Assembly: GCF_024339125.1 (NCBI RefSeq)
Contig: NZ_CP101417.1
Location: forward strand, 3,917,001 to 3,981,000
DNA from: Xanthomonas hortorum
GTDB taxonomy: Bacteria; Pseudomonadota; Gammaproteobacteria; Xanthomonadales; Xanthomonadaceae
DNA: 64,000 nucleotides
Direction: 5' to 3'
The stretch's first letter is position 1. Every line of letters starts with the position of its first letter. A program made the position numbers and the translations under genes. Shown here one piece after another: positions 38,455 to 47,405 of this stretch. A model generated the notes under the pieces. The model saw only the letters and a program-made list of their open reading frames with translations, was not told where the DNA came from and did not search any database.

Positions 38455-38516
38455 GCAGGTGCAACGGCGTGCCTGCAACAACACGAACACGATGCAGTGG
38501 ATCAACGGCGATCCGC
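38455..38516 (+). promoter_or_regulatory. ANTAR (NasT) target: two hexaloop hairpins in the leader RNA
   Basis: Hairpin 1 (38455-38476) has an 8-bp stem GCAGGTGC/GTGCCTGC; hairpin 2 (38497-38516) has a 7-bp stem GTGGATC/GATCCGC. Both loops are AACGGC, which has the A at position 1 and G at position 4 that ANTAR domains require. They are 20 bases apart and just ahead of a terminator, the known layout of NasR/NasT leaders. Confidence 0.88.
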
Positions 38517-38529
38517 ACGCATCCAGGAC

Positions 38530-38572
38530 AACGGCGTCCTTCCGGTTTACCGGAGGGGCGCCGTTTTTTTTT
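38530..38572 (+). terminator. Leader terminator controlled by NasT
   Basis: AACGGCGTCCTTCCGG-TTTA-CCGGAGGGGCGCCGTT forms a stem of about 16 bp with a four-base loop followed by nine Ts. It lies between the ANTAR hairpins and the narK start, where it would stop transcription unless NasT binds. Confidence 0.93.
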
Positions 38573-38597
38573 GGCCATCGCATTCGAAGAGGTCTCT

Positions 38598-39806
38598 ATG
38601 CAGCGCTCGTTCTGGCGATCCGGGCACACGCCCACCTTGTTCGCATCCTTTCTGTATTTCGACCTGAGCTTTATGGTGTGGTATCTGCTTGGTCCGCTGC
38701 AGGTGCCGATCGCGCAAGCGCTGGGACTGGATACGCAGCAGCGTGCCTTGATGGTGGCGGTGCCGATTCTGTGCGGCGCGGTGTTGCGGCTGGTGCTGGG
38801 CATGCTGGCCGACCGCATCGGTGCCAAGCGTGCTGGCGTTGTCGCACAACTTGCGGTGATTGCCTCGTTGTTCGGTGCATGGCAGTTGGGCGTGCACAGC
38901 ATGGGGCAGGTGTTGTTGCTGGGCGTGTTGCTCGGCATTGCCGGCGCCTCGTTCGCCGTGGCGCTGCCGTTGGCCTCGCGTTGGTATCCGCCAGAGCATC
39001 AGGGCACCGCGATGGGGATTGCCGGTGCAGGGAATTCCGGCACGGTGCTGGCTGCATTGTTCGCACCGATGCTGGCGTTGGCGTTCGGTTATCAGAACGT
39101 GTTTGGGCTGGCGTGCATTCCATTACTGCTGACGCTGATCGTGTTCGTCTTGATCGCGAAAGAAGCGCCTGCACCGATCGCGCGTAAGCGTTGGGCCGAC
39201 TATGGCCGCGTGCTGTTGGGCAACCGCGATGCGTGGCGCTTCATGTTTTTTTACTCGGTGACCTTTGGTGGGTTTTCCGGGTTTGCCAGTGCATTGCCCG
39301 GCTATTTCCACGATCAGTTCGGCTTCGATGCGCGCACTGCAGGGTGGGCGACGGCCGCCTGCGTGTTGGCGGGTTCGGTGATGCGTCCATTGGGCGGGGT
39401 GATTGCCGACCGCGTTGGAGGCACGCGTGCCTTGCTCACGGTGTATCTGTTGGTTGCCGCGTTGGTGGGCATCGCAGGTTTCGGTGCCGGCGGCGCGATG
39501 GTGACGCTGGCGTTGTTTGTGTTGACCTTGTTATGCCTGGGCGCCGGCAATGGTGCGGTGTTTCAACTGGTACCGCAGCGGTTTGCGCAGGATATCGGGG
39601 TGATGACCGGCTTGATCGGCATGGCCGGCGGCATCGGTGGATTTGCGCTTGCTGCAGGCTTGGGCGTGCTCAAGCAGCACACCGGCAGCTATGCGATCGG
39701 CATGTGGTTGTTTGCTGCTTTCGCACTCGTTGGCTGGGCGTTGCTGGCCGGCGTCAAGACGCAATGGCGTAGCGAATGGTCCACCGCTGGCGCGGCGCGC
39801 GTCTGA
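38598..39806 (+). CDS. narK: Nitrate/nitrite transporter, MFS (NarK/NasA type)
   Basis: 402 residues with about 12 hydrophobic segments. The nitrate-transporter signatures are present: FDLSFMVWYLLGPLQVPIAQ in helix 1, ASFAVALPLASRWYPPEHQGTAMGIAGAGNSGT and FGGFSGFASALPGYFHDQFG. It takes up nitrate for assimilation. ATG 38598 follows GAAGAGG and lies 25 bp after the leader terminator; the frame upstream runs through the leader RNA and is not coding. It is the first gene of narK-nirB-nirD-nasA-cobA. Confidence 0.93.
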   Translation: MQRSFWRSGHTPTLFASFLYFDLSFMVWYLLGPLQVPIAQALGLDTQQRALMVAVPILCGAVLRLVLGMLADRIGAKRAGVVAQLAVIASLFGAWQLGVHSMGQVLLLGVLLGIAGASFAVALPLASRWYPPEHQGTAMGIAGAGNSGTVLAALFAPMLALAFGYQNVFGLACIPLLLTLIVFVLIAKEAPAPIARKRWADYGRVLLGNRDAWRFMFFYSVTFGGFSGFASALPGYFHDQFGFDARTAGWATAACVLAGSVMRPLGGVIADRVGGTRALLTVYLLVAALVGIAGFGAGGAMVTLALFVLTLLCLGAGNGAVFQLVPQRFAQDIGVMTGLIGMAGGIGGFALAAGLGVLKQHTGSYAIGMWLFAAFALVGWALLAGVKTQWRSEWSTAGAARV

Positions 39807-39829
39807 ACATGTCGACAGGAATCCAGGCA

Positions 39830-42283
39830 ATGAAGCAACCCAGACTCGTCGTCATCGGCAATGGCATGGCCGGCATCCGCACCGTGGAGGAACTGCTCAA
39901 GCTGATGCCGGGCATGTACCAGATCACTGTGTTCGGCGCCGAGCCGCATCCCAACTACAACCGCATTCTGTTGTCGCCGGTGTTGGCCGGCGAGCAGGAG
40001 TTCGACGATATCGTGCTCAATCCGTTGCAGTGGTATCAGGACAACGGCATCCACCTGCACTTGAACAAGGAGGTCACGCGCATCGATCGCGTGCGGCGTC
40101 GCGTGATTGCCGCCGATGGCACCGAGGCCGAATACGACCGCTTGTTGATCGCCACCGGCTCGGTGCCGTTCGTGTTGCCGATTCCCGGGAACGACTTGAA
40201 GGGCGTGATTGGATACCGCGATATCCAGGACACGCGCACGATGATCGAGACCGCGCGCAGCAAGCAGCACGCGGTGGTGATCGGTGGCGGCTTGCTCGGT
40301 CTGGAAGCGGCCAATGGGTTGAAAGTGCGCGGGATGGACGTGACCGTGGTGCACCTGGCCGGTTGGTTGCTGGAGCGTCAGCTCGACCCGGTGGCTGGTG
40401 GTTTGTTGCAGCAGGCGCTGCGTGCACGCGGGTTGGAGTTCAAGCTGAGTACTGCGACCAGTGTGCTGCTGGGCAATGCGCAGGGCGAAGTGATCGGGGT
40501 GAGGTTTGCCGATGGCAGCGAGATCCCGGCCGATCTGGTGGTGATGGCGGCGGGCATTCGCCCGAACACGCGCTTGGCCGAAGAAGCCGGCATCCACTGT
40601 TCGCGCGGCATCGTGGTCAACGACAGTCTGCAGAGCTTCGACCCACGCGTGTACGCGGTGGGCGAGTGCGCAAATCATCGGGGCATTGCGTACGGCCTGG
40701 TGGCGCCGTTGTTCGAGCAGGCCAAGGTGTGCGCGAATCATCTGGCGCAGTTCGGTATCGGTATCTATCGCGGGTCGGTGGCGTCGACCAAGCTCAAGGT
40801 CACCGGGATCGATCTATTTTCGGCAGGCGACTTCATGGGCGGCGATGGCTGCGAGGAGATCGTGCTGTCCGACCCGGCCGGCGGCGTCTACAAGAAACTG
40901 GTGATCCGCGACGACGTGCTGGTGGGCGCCTGCCTGTATGGCGACACCAGCGATGGTGGCTGGTATTTCAAGTTGCTCAAGGACGGCACACCGATCCAGG
41001 CGCAGCGCGATCAATTGATCTTCGGCGAAAGCGCGTTGGGCGATGCCGGTACGGGCGGGCAGGATCGTGCCAGTGCGATGGCCGACAGCGACGAGGTCTG
41101 CGGCTGCAATGGCGTCTGCAAGGGCACGATTGTGAAAGCGATCAGCGAGCAAGGCCTGTTCACCGTCGACGACGTCAAGAAAAACACCAAGGCGGCGAGT
41201 TCGTGCGGGTCGTGTACCGGGCTGGTCGAGCAGATCCTGATGAACTGCCTGGGCTCCAACTTCCAGGAAACCCCGAAAACCAAGGCGGTTTGCGCATGTA
41301 CGGACCTGAGCCATGGCGAAGTGCGGCGCGCCATTCGCGAACACAAGTTGCTGACCCACGCGCAGGCCTATGCCTTTATGGAATGGCGCACGCCCAACGG
41401 CTGCGCCACCTGCCGGCCGGCGATCAACTACTACATGTTGTCGACCTGGCCGCATGAGGCCATCGACGACCCGCAGTCGCGTTTCATCAACGAGCGGGCG
41501 CACGCCAATATTCAAAAAGACGGCACCTTCTCGGTGATTCCACAGATGAAGGGCGGGGTGACCAATGCCAGCGAGCTGCGCCGCATTGCCGATGTTGCCG
41601 ACAAATATGCGGTGCCGATGGTCAAGGTGACCGGCGGCCAGCGGATCGATCTGCTCGGGGTCAAGAAGGAAGATCTGGTCGATGTGTGGCGCGATCTGGG
41701 CATGCAATCCGGGCATGCCTACGGCAAATCAATCCGCACGGTGAAGACCTGCGTGGGCAGCGAGTTCTGCCGTTTCGGCACACAGAACAGCACGCAGATG
41801 GGCATCGATCTGGAAACCATGCTGGCCAATATGTGGAGCCCGCACAAGGTGAAGCTGGCAGTGTCCGGTTGCCCGCGCAACTGCGCCGAATCCGGCATCA
41901 AGGACGTGGGCATCATTGCGGTGGATTCGGGGTGGGAGCTGCATATCGGCGGCAACGGCGGCATCAAGACCGAAGTGGCGCGATTTCTGGTCAAGGTGAC
42001 CACTACCGACGAAGTGCGCGAGTACACCGGTGCGTTCTTGCAGCTGTATCGCGAGCAGGCCTATTACCTGGATCGTACCGTGCACTACATCGCACGCGTG
42101 GGGCTGGACTATATCCGCGCGCAGGTGGTCGATGACGCGGCCAACCGACGTGCGCTCTACGAGCGCCTGCTGTATTCGCTGGAAGGTTTGGTCGACCCGT
42201 GGAAGGCGCGTATCGCCGGGGAACGGCGGCAGGAATACCAACCGCTGCGTATCGCCGCGCCGGCCGCAACGGTGGAGGAATGA
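39830..42283 (+). CDS. nirB: Assimilatory nitrite reductase [NAD(P)H], large subunit
   Basis: 817 residues. An FAD/NAD(P)H oxidoreductase module (LVVIGNGMAGIRTVEEL at the N-terminus, VVIGGGLLGLEAANGLK near 149) is followed by two BFD-type Cys4 [2Fe-2S] modules (CGCNGVCKG...SSCGSCTG; CACTDLSHG...CATC). The siroheme/[4Fe-4S] nitrite reductase domain follows, with TCVGSEFCRFGTQ near 640 and SGCPRNCAESGIKD near 680. It reduces nitrite to ammonium. ATG 39830 has AGGA upstream and a canonical N-terminus; an in-frame ATG at 39809 is possible. Confidence 0.95.
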   Translation: MKQPRLVVIGNGMAGIRTVEELLKLMPGMYQITVFGAEPHPNYNRILLSPVLAGEQEFDDIVLNPLQWYQDNGIHLHLNKEVTRIDRVRRRVIAADGTEAEYDRLLIATGSVPFVLPIPGNDLKGVIGYRDIQDTRTMIETARSKQHAVVIGGGLLGLEAANGLKVRGMDVTVVHLAGWLLERQLDPVAGGLLQQALRARGLEFKLSTATSVLLGNAQGEVIGVRFADGSEIPADLVVMAAGIRPNTRLAEEAGIHCSRGIVVNDSLQSFDPRVYAVGECANHRGIAYGLVAPLFEQAKVCANHLAQFGIGIYRGSVASTKLKVTGIDLFSAGDFMGGDGCEEIVLSDPAGGVYKKLVIRDDVLVGACLYGDTSDGGWYFKLLKDGTPIQAQRDQLIFGESALGDAGTGGQDRASAMADSDEVCGCNGVCKGTIVKAISEQGLFTVDDVKKNTKAASSCGSCTGLVEQILMNCLGSNFQETPKTKAVCACTDLSHGEVRRAIREHKLLTHAQAYAFMEWRTPNGCATCRPAINYYMLSTWPHEAIDDPQSRFINERAHANIQKDGTFSVIPQMKGGVTNASELRRIADVADKYAVPMVKVTGGQRIDLLGVKKEDLVDVWRDLGMQSGHAYGKSIRTVKTCVGSEFCRFGTQNSTQMGIDLETMLANMWSPHKVKLAVSGCPRNCAESGIKDVGIIAVDSGWELHIGGNGGIKTEVARFLVKVTTTDEVREYTGAFLQLYREQAYYLDRTVHYIARVGLDYIRAQVVDDAANRRALYERLLYSLEGLVDPWKARIAGERRQEYQPLRIAAPAATVEE

Positions 42284-42285
42284 GC

Positions 42286-42645
42286 ATGCAGGAAAACGCC
42301 TGGATCCGCGTCTGCGCGCTGCAGGAATTGCCTGCATTGGGCGCACGTGTACTCGATATCGACGGCATCCCGCCGATCGCCTTGTTCCGCACCGCCAGCG
42401 ATCAGGTGTTCGCGTTGCGCGACCGTTGCCCGCACAAGGGCGGCCCGTTGTCGCAAGGGATTGTCGCCGGCGAAACCGTGACCTGCCCGTTGCATGGGTG
42501 GGCGATTGCCTTGCAGAGCGGCCAGGCCTGCGCACCGGATGTGGGCTGCGCGCCGCGTTACCCGGTCAAGGTGGAAGCCGACGCGGTGTGGATCGTGTTG
42601 CAGCCGGTGTCGCAACCCGACGCAATCGCCGAGCCAGCCGCATGA
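42286..42645 (+). CDS. nirD: Nitrite reductase small subunit NirD
   Basis: 119 residues with a Rieske-like fold: RCPHKGGPLSQG and CPLHGWAIAL keep the Cys-His/Cys-His pattern that some NirD proteins have lost, so a [2Fe-2S] centre is possible. ATG 42286 has GGAGG seven bases upstream; ATG 42280 overlaps the nirB stop and is an alternative. nasA begins at its stop codon (ATGA). Confidence 0.93.
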   Translation: MQENAWIRVCALQELPALGARVLDIDGIPPIALFRTASDQVFALRDRCPHKGGPLSQGIVAGETVTCPLHGWAIALQSGQACAPDVGCAPRYPVKVEADAVWIVLQPVSQPDAIAEPAA

Positions 42646-45440
42646 GCGAAGGTCTGCAGCCCGCATCAAGCGGCGAGGCGGTGCAGCCGCACGCATCCTC
42701 GCCGATGCATCGCATCACACCTTCGACCTGCTGCTACTGCGGCGTTGGCTGCGGGGTACTGATCCAGAGCGAGCACGACACCAATGGTGAGCGCATCGTC
42801 GGGATCGAAGGCGACCCGCTGCATCCAGCCAATCATGGGCGCTTGTGCAGCAAGGGCCTGGCCTTGCCGCAGACCGTCGCCAGTACGCAGGGGCGCGTGC
42901 TTGAACCCGAGCTGCGTCGTCATCGGCAGGCACCGCGGGCGGCGGTGAGCTGGGATCAAGCCCTGCAGCATGTGAGCAGCAAACTGGCGGCGATCATCGA
43001 GGAGCACGGCCCGGATGCGGTGGCGTTTTATCTCTCCGGGCAATTGCTGACCGAGGACTATTACGTCTTCAACAAGCTCGCCAAGGGCCTGCTTGGCACC
43101 AACAATATCGATACCAATTCGCGCCTGTGCATGTCCAGCGCGGTCACCGGCTACAAGCTCGCCCTGGGCGCTGATGGTCCGCCGACCTGTTACGAAGATC
43201 TGGAGCTGGCCCAGACGGTGCTGTTTGCCGGCAGCAACATGGCGTATGCGCATCCGGTGTTGTTTCGCCGGCTGGAAGAGGCGCGCGCACGCAACCCCGA
43301 GATTCGCTGGATCGTGATCGATCCGCGTCGCACCGACACTGCGGCCATGGCCGACCTGCACCTGGCGATCGAGCCCGGGACCGACGTCGCCCTGTTCAAC
43401 GGCATGCTGCATCACCTGATCTGGGAGGGTCTGGTGGATGCGCGTTTCGTTGCGGCGCATACCGAGGATTTCGACGCCCTCAAGCACATGCTGCGCGAAT
43501 ACACCCCGCGGATGAGCGCCGAGATCTGCGGGATCTCGCATGAGGACCTGGTGCAGGCCGCCGAGTGGTTCGGGCGCAGCCCGGCGGCGTTGTCGCTGTA
43601 TTGCATGGGCTTGAATCAATCCGCGCATGGCACCGACAAGAATCTGGCCTTGATCAATCTGCATCTGGCGACGGGGCAGATCGGCAAGCCAGGTGCCGGG
43701 CCGTTTTCGCTGACCGGCCAGCCCAATGCGATGGGTGGGCGCGAGGTTGGGGGGATGGCGACGATGCTGGCGGCGCACCGCGAGATCGGCAATGCCGACG
43801 ATCGTGCGGAACTGGAGCGCTTGTGGAACTTGCCTGCCGGCCGTGTGAGCGCCACTGCCGGCACGCCGGCCGTGCAGTTGTTCGAGCGCCTGCGTGCCGG
43901 AACGTTGAAAGCGGTATGGATTGTCTGCACCAACCCCGTGCATTCGATGCCGGAGGTGGAGGGCATCCGCGCCGCACTGGAGCAGGCCGAGCTGGTGATC
44001 GTGCAGGACGCGTTTTCCGGCACCGACACCGTGCCGTATGCCGATGTGCTGTTGCCGGCAGCCAGTTGGGGAGAGAAGGACGGTACCGTGACCAACTCCG
44101 AGCGCCGCATCACCCGCGTACGCAAGGCGGTGGACGCGCCGGGCCAGGCGCGTGCGGATTGGTGGATCGCGCGCGAAGTCGCACGCCGCCTGGAAGCGCG
44201 CTTGGCGCCAGCCGAGGGCAAGGGATTGTTCGCGTTCGACAGCACCGCGCAGATCTTCGACGAGCATCGTGCGCTGACGGTGGGCCGCGATCTGGATATC
44301 GGCGGGCTGGATTACGCGATGCTGGATTGCGGCCCGCAGCAGTGGCCGTTTCCGGCCGGTGCCGCACACGGGCAGGCACGGCGCTATACCGATGGCGTGT
44401 TTGCCACCAGCAACGGACGCGCGCGCTTCCACGCCACGCCGTATCGCAAGGTTGCCGAGCCGACCTCGGCGCGGTTTCCGATGCGGCTGCTGACCGGCCG
44501 CCTGCGCGATCAGTGGCATGGCATGTCGCGCAGTGGGCGTGTGCCTGCGGCGTTTGCGCATAGCCCGGAACCGGCGTTGCGCATGCATCCGGACGACGCG
44601 ACGCGACGCGGTCTGGTCGCGGGCGAACTGGTGCAGATTGCGAGCAAGCGCGGCGCGCTGGTGTTGCCGCTGGAACTCTCCGACGAACTGCGCTCGGGCA
44701 CCGTGTTCGCCGCGATGCATTGGAGTGGGCAGAGCCTGTCCAGTGGCGGCATCAATGAAGTGAGCAGCCCGGCGGTGGATGCGCGCTCGCAGCAGCCCGA
44801 GCTCAAGCACGCAGCGGTGCGTGTAGAGAAGGCCAGTTTCGGCTGGCATCTGCTGGCCGCACGGCGCGGTGATGCGTTGGCCTTGCAACAAGCCCTGCAG
44901 CCGCTATTGCGCGCGTGCGGCTATGCATCGCTGCGGCTGCATGCCGAGCCGCTGGCGGAAGGGCGCGGGCACTGGGCGGTGTTGCATGCCGCCTGCGAAC
45001 GCGCACCGGAGGCGCAATGGCTCGATCGCCTGGTCGCCGCCTTGCAGCTGCCGTCCGGCGCGGACGTACTTGAGTACCGCGATCTGCGCCGCGGCCTGAT
45101 GCGCCGCGTCGGCTGGCGCATGCAGGACGGTCACAGCCATATCGATGGCTTGCTGCTCACTGCTGCGCAGCCCAGTGAAGCCAATCACGCCTTGCTTGCT
45201 ACCGCATTGGCAGGCCAGGCGTGGCGTGGTCCGCGGCTGGCGGTGTTCGCGCAGACGCAACGCACGCCGAGCGACCCGATCGTGTGCACCTGCATGCAGG
45301 TGTCGACGTCTGCGATTCATGCCGCCATCGACGACGGCGCCGATCTGGATCAGCTCAAACAACGCCTGGGCTGCGGCAGCGTCTGCGGTTCCTGCGTTCC
45401 GCAACTCACCCGGCTATGCCGGCAACCACGGCTCGCCTGA
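42642..45440 (+). CDS. nasA: Assimilatory nitrate reductase, catalytic subunit
   Basis: 932 residues. The N-terminal [4Fe-4S] ligands are C30, C33, C37 and C69 (TCCYCGVGCGV, RLCSKG), followed by the molybdopterin oxidoreductase core (YLSGQLLTEDYYVFNKL, NSRLCMSSAVTGYK, GQIGKPGAGPFSLTGQPNAMGGREVGG) and the bis-MGD dinucleotide-binding domain. A C-terminal BFD-like [2Fe-2S] module (CTCMQVS, GCGSVCGSC, near 882-915) is present. There is no Tat signal, so it is cytoplasmic. It reduces nitrate to nitrite for NirBD and depends on MobA/MoeA products encoded upstream. The start overlaps the nirD stop. Confidence 0.95.
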   Translation: MSEGLQPASSGEAVQPHASSPMHRITPSTCCYCGVGCGVLIQSEHDTNGERIVGIEGDPLHPANHGRLCSKGLALPQTVASTQGRVLEPELRRHRQAPRAAVSWDQALQHVSSKLAAIIEEHGPDAVAFYLSGQLLTEDYYVFNKLAKGLLGTNNIDTNSRLCMSSAVTGYKLALGADGPPTCYEDLELAQTVLFAGSNMAYAHPVLFRRLEEARARNPEIRWIVIDPRRTDTAAMADLHLAIEPGTDVALFNGMLHHLIWEGLVDARFVAAHTEDFDALKHMLREYTPRMSAEICGISHEDLVQAAEWFGRSPAALSLYCMGLNQSAHGTDKNLALINLHLATGQIGKPGAGPFSLTGQPNAMGGREVGGMATMLAAHREIGNADDRAELERLWNLPAGRVSATAGTPAVQLFERLRAGTLKAVWIVCTNPVHSMPEVEGIRAALEQAELVIVQDAFSGTDTVPYADVLLPAASWGEKDGTVTNSERRITRVRKAVDAPGQARADWWIAREVARRLEARLAPAEGKGLFAFDSTAQIFDEHRALTVGRDLDIGGLDYAMLDCGPQQWPFPAGAAHGQARRYTDGVFATSNGRARFHATPYRKVAEPTSARFPMRLLTGRLRDQWHGMSRSGRVPAAFAHSPEPALRMHPDDATRRGLVAGELVQIASKRGALVLPLELSDELRSGTVFAAMHWSGQSLSSGGINEVSSPAVDARSQQPELKHAAVRVEKASFGWHLLAARRGDALALQQALQPLLRACGYASLRLHAEPLAEGRGHWAVLHAACERAPEAQWLDRLVAALQLPSGADVLEYRDLRRGLMRRVGWRMQDGHSHIDGLLLTAAQPSEANHALLATALAGQAWRGPRLAVFAQTQRTPSDPIVCTCMQVSTSAIHAAIDDGADLDQLKQRLGCGSVCGSCVPQLTRLCRQPRLA

Positions 45441-45479
45441 GCGCACGTCCTTCCCTCCACACACTGCGAGATCTTTCTC

Positions 45480-46256
45480 ATGTTCGTCAGTCATTCTTGC
45501 ACGCGCGATGTGGTGTTGTTGTCCGCCGGCCCCGGCGATCTGGAACTGCTCACGATCAAGGCGGTCAAGGCGCTTGCTGCCGCGCAAGTGGTATTGCTGG
45601 ACGATCTGGCCAATCCGCAGATCGTCGAACTCGCACCGCAAGCGCGGGTGATCCGGGTCGGCAAGCGCGGTGGTTGCAGATCGACGCCGCAGGACTTCAT
45701 CTGCCGGCTGATGCGGCGCTACGCCTTGCAGGGCTTGCGCGTGGTGCGCGTCAAAGGGGGCGATGCACTCCTGTTCGGGCGAGCAGGGGAGGAAATCAGC
45801 TTCCTGCGCCGCGCCGGGGTGGGTGTGCAGATCATCAACGGCGTCAGTGCCGCATTCGCCGCTGCCTCTGCGCTGGAAGTGTCGTTGACCCATCGCAGCC
45901 ATTGCCACGGCATCACTTTCGTCACCGCGCATACGCACGATCACGGCGAGCCGAATTGGGGCGCGCTTGCCGCCAGCGGCACGACGCTGGGGATCTACAT
46001 GGGGCTGCGGCGCGCCGATGCAGTGGCCAGTGCCTTGCTCGCGCATCTGCCCGCAAGCACGCCGGCCGCGATCGTGCAGGCCGCCACACGTCCCGAGCAG
46101 CAACGCCGGCTCACCACATTGGGCGAGCTTGGAAGCACCGCTGCGGCACTGCTGCCGGGTTTGCCGACCTTGCTGCTGGTGGGCACTGCGTTATCCGAGG
46201 CGGCAGTGCAGTGCGACGATCGTTTCGGTGTGATGTTGGAGCAGGCGGTGGGCTGA
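45480..46256 (+). CDS. cobA: Uroporphyrinogen-III C-methyltransferase (SUMT)
   Basis: 258 residues. The SUMT motifs are complete: LLSAGPGDLELLTIKAVKAL, VVRVKGGDALLFGRAGEE (the SAM loop missing from the local CysG), VSAAFAAASALEVSLTHR and TTLGIYMGL. It makes precorrin-2, the precursor of siroheme needed by NirB. It lies 39 bp after nasA as the last gene of the operon and probably complements the methyltransferase domain of the shortened CysG at 33812. Confidence 0.93.
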   Translation: MFVSHSCTRDVVLLSAGPGDLELLTIKAVKALAAAQVVLLDDLANPQIVELAPQARVIRVGKRGGCRSTPQDFICRLMRRYALQGLRVVRVKGGDALLFGRAGEEISFLRRAGVGVQIINGVSAAFAAASALEVSLTHRSHCHGITFVTAHTHDHGEPNWGALAASGTTLGIYMGLRRADAVASALLAHLPASTPAAIVQAATRPEQQRRLTTLGELGSTAAALLPGLPTLLLVGTALSEAAVQCDDRFGVMLEQAVG

Positions 46257-46317
46257 GCGCGATTTCAAAACAGTGGCCTGCAACGTGGTGTGCGCCGCTT
46301 CATCGCGGAAAAGATGC

Positions 46318-47379
46318 TCACTGCACAACGCGACGTGCCAACAGGCGACGCGCATGCCGCAAGGCGATGCGCTCGTAACACAGGTGATAGACCACGCCGA
46401 GCAGCAGTGCGGCGCTCACGCTGAGCAGCAGGTTCACCGGCCAGGTGGCCAGCGGCCCGAGTCGGCGTGTGGTGCGTGCCACCAGCGACATCAGCGGCAT
46501 ATGCACCAGGTAGATGGCGTACGAGGCATTGCCCAGCAACAGCTGGGTCGGGCCGATGCGTAGCCAGCCGCGCCATTCGGCCCGCACCAGGCCGACCAAT
46601 ACGCCGGCGATCGACAGGCCGAGCAGCGGCGAATGCATGCGTTGCATGCCATCGAGCACGAAGCACAGCAACGCGACGACCGCGACAGCACTGCTGACCC
46701 AGACAGTCCATGGTGCAGTGCTCAGCACCGCGCGCGCGGCCAGCATGCCGAAGACGAATTCCAGGGTGATGGGATGCAGCAGCAGCGCACGCCAGGACAG
46801 ATCGACCGGCTGTGCAAACGGCGCGCCAACTGCCGCGTAAAGCAGCGTCACGCTTGCCCAGAGCACTGCGCAGCGCAACGGATGCCCGCTGCGAAAGAAC
46901 AACCACGCCAGCGCGTAGAACATGAGCTCGTAACTCAGCGTCCACGCCACGCCCAGGGCGGATGCTCCATCGACCGGCAGCAGGGTCAGCGTGGCAAACC
47001 ACGACCAACCCATGTCGCCATCATCCAGGCTGGGCCGCAGCGTGTAGGCCAGCGCCAACGCAACCCCCACCGGCCAGTACGGCAGATAGATGCGGCTGAT
47101 GCGGCTGCCGGCGTAGTCGCGGCTCCAGCCTGGCGTGCCCGCGCTGGCGTGGTTGACGTAGTAGATGATGAAGCCCGACAGCACGAAGAAAAAATCCACG
47201 CCCAGATAGCCATGCGCCAGTGCCGCAGCCAGCCATGCGGGTAACGGCTGCACCAGGTGCGTGGTGGGCAGCACGCTGTGGCTGAGTACCACCATCATCG
47301 CGGCCAGCGCACGCCCGGCCTGCAGGACGCGGATGGTGGGACGGGCAGGCAGCGCTGCCATCGGCTGCGACATCGGCAC
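46318..47379 (-). CDS. Acyltransferase-3 family membrane protein (OafA-like)
   Basis: 353 residues with about 10 hydrophobic segments. The family N-terminus is clear: RVLQAGRALAAMMVVLSHS (His of the catalytic RxxH region), YLGVDFFFVLSGFIIYYV and SRISRIYLPYW. Members O-acetylate polysaccharides, LPS or other surface glycans. It is convergent with cobA and is the last gene of the minus-strand surface-sugar cluster. Confidence 0.88.
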   Translation of the reverse strand: MPMSQPMAALPARPTIRVLQAGRALAAMMVVLSHSVLPTTHLVQPLPAWLAAALAHGYLGVDFFFVLSGFIIYYVNHASAGTPGWSRDYAGSRISRIYLPYWPVGVALALAYTLRPSLDDGDMGWSWFATLTLLPVDGASALGVAWTLSYELMFYALAWLFFRSGHPLRCAVLWASVTLLYAAVGAPFAQPVDLSWRALLLHPITLEFVFGMLAARAVLSTAPWTVWVSSAVAVVALLCFVLDGMQRMHSPLLGLSIAGVLVGLVRAEWRGWLRIGPTQLLLGNASYAIYLVHMPLMSLVARTTRRLGPLATWPVNLLLSVSAALLLGVVYHLCYERIALRHARRLLARRVVQ

Positions 47380-47405
47380 GCGGACGCCGGCCGGTGTCTC
47401 TGCGC

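Noticed and set aside
39637..41457. 606-codon frame overlapping nirB in another frame
   Set aside because: Composition is that of frame-shifted GC-rich DNA; nirB covers the region with full domain content.
42666..44891. 741-codon minus-strand frame opposite nasA
   Set aside because: Antisense shadow with no recognisable domain; nasA motifs are continuous on the other strand.
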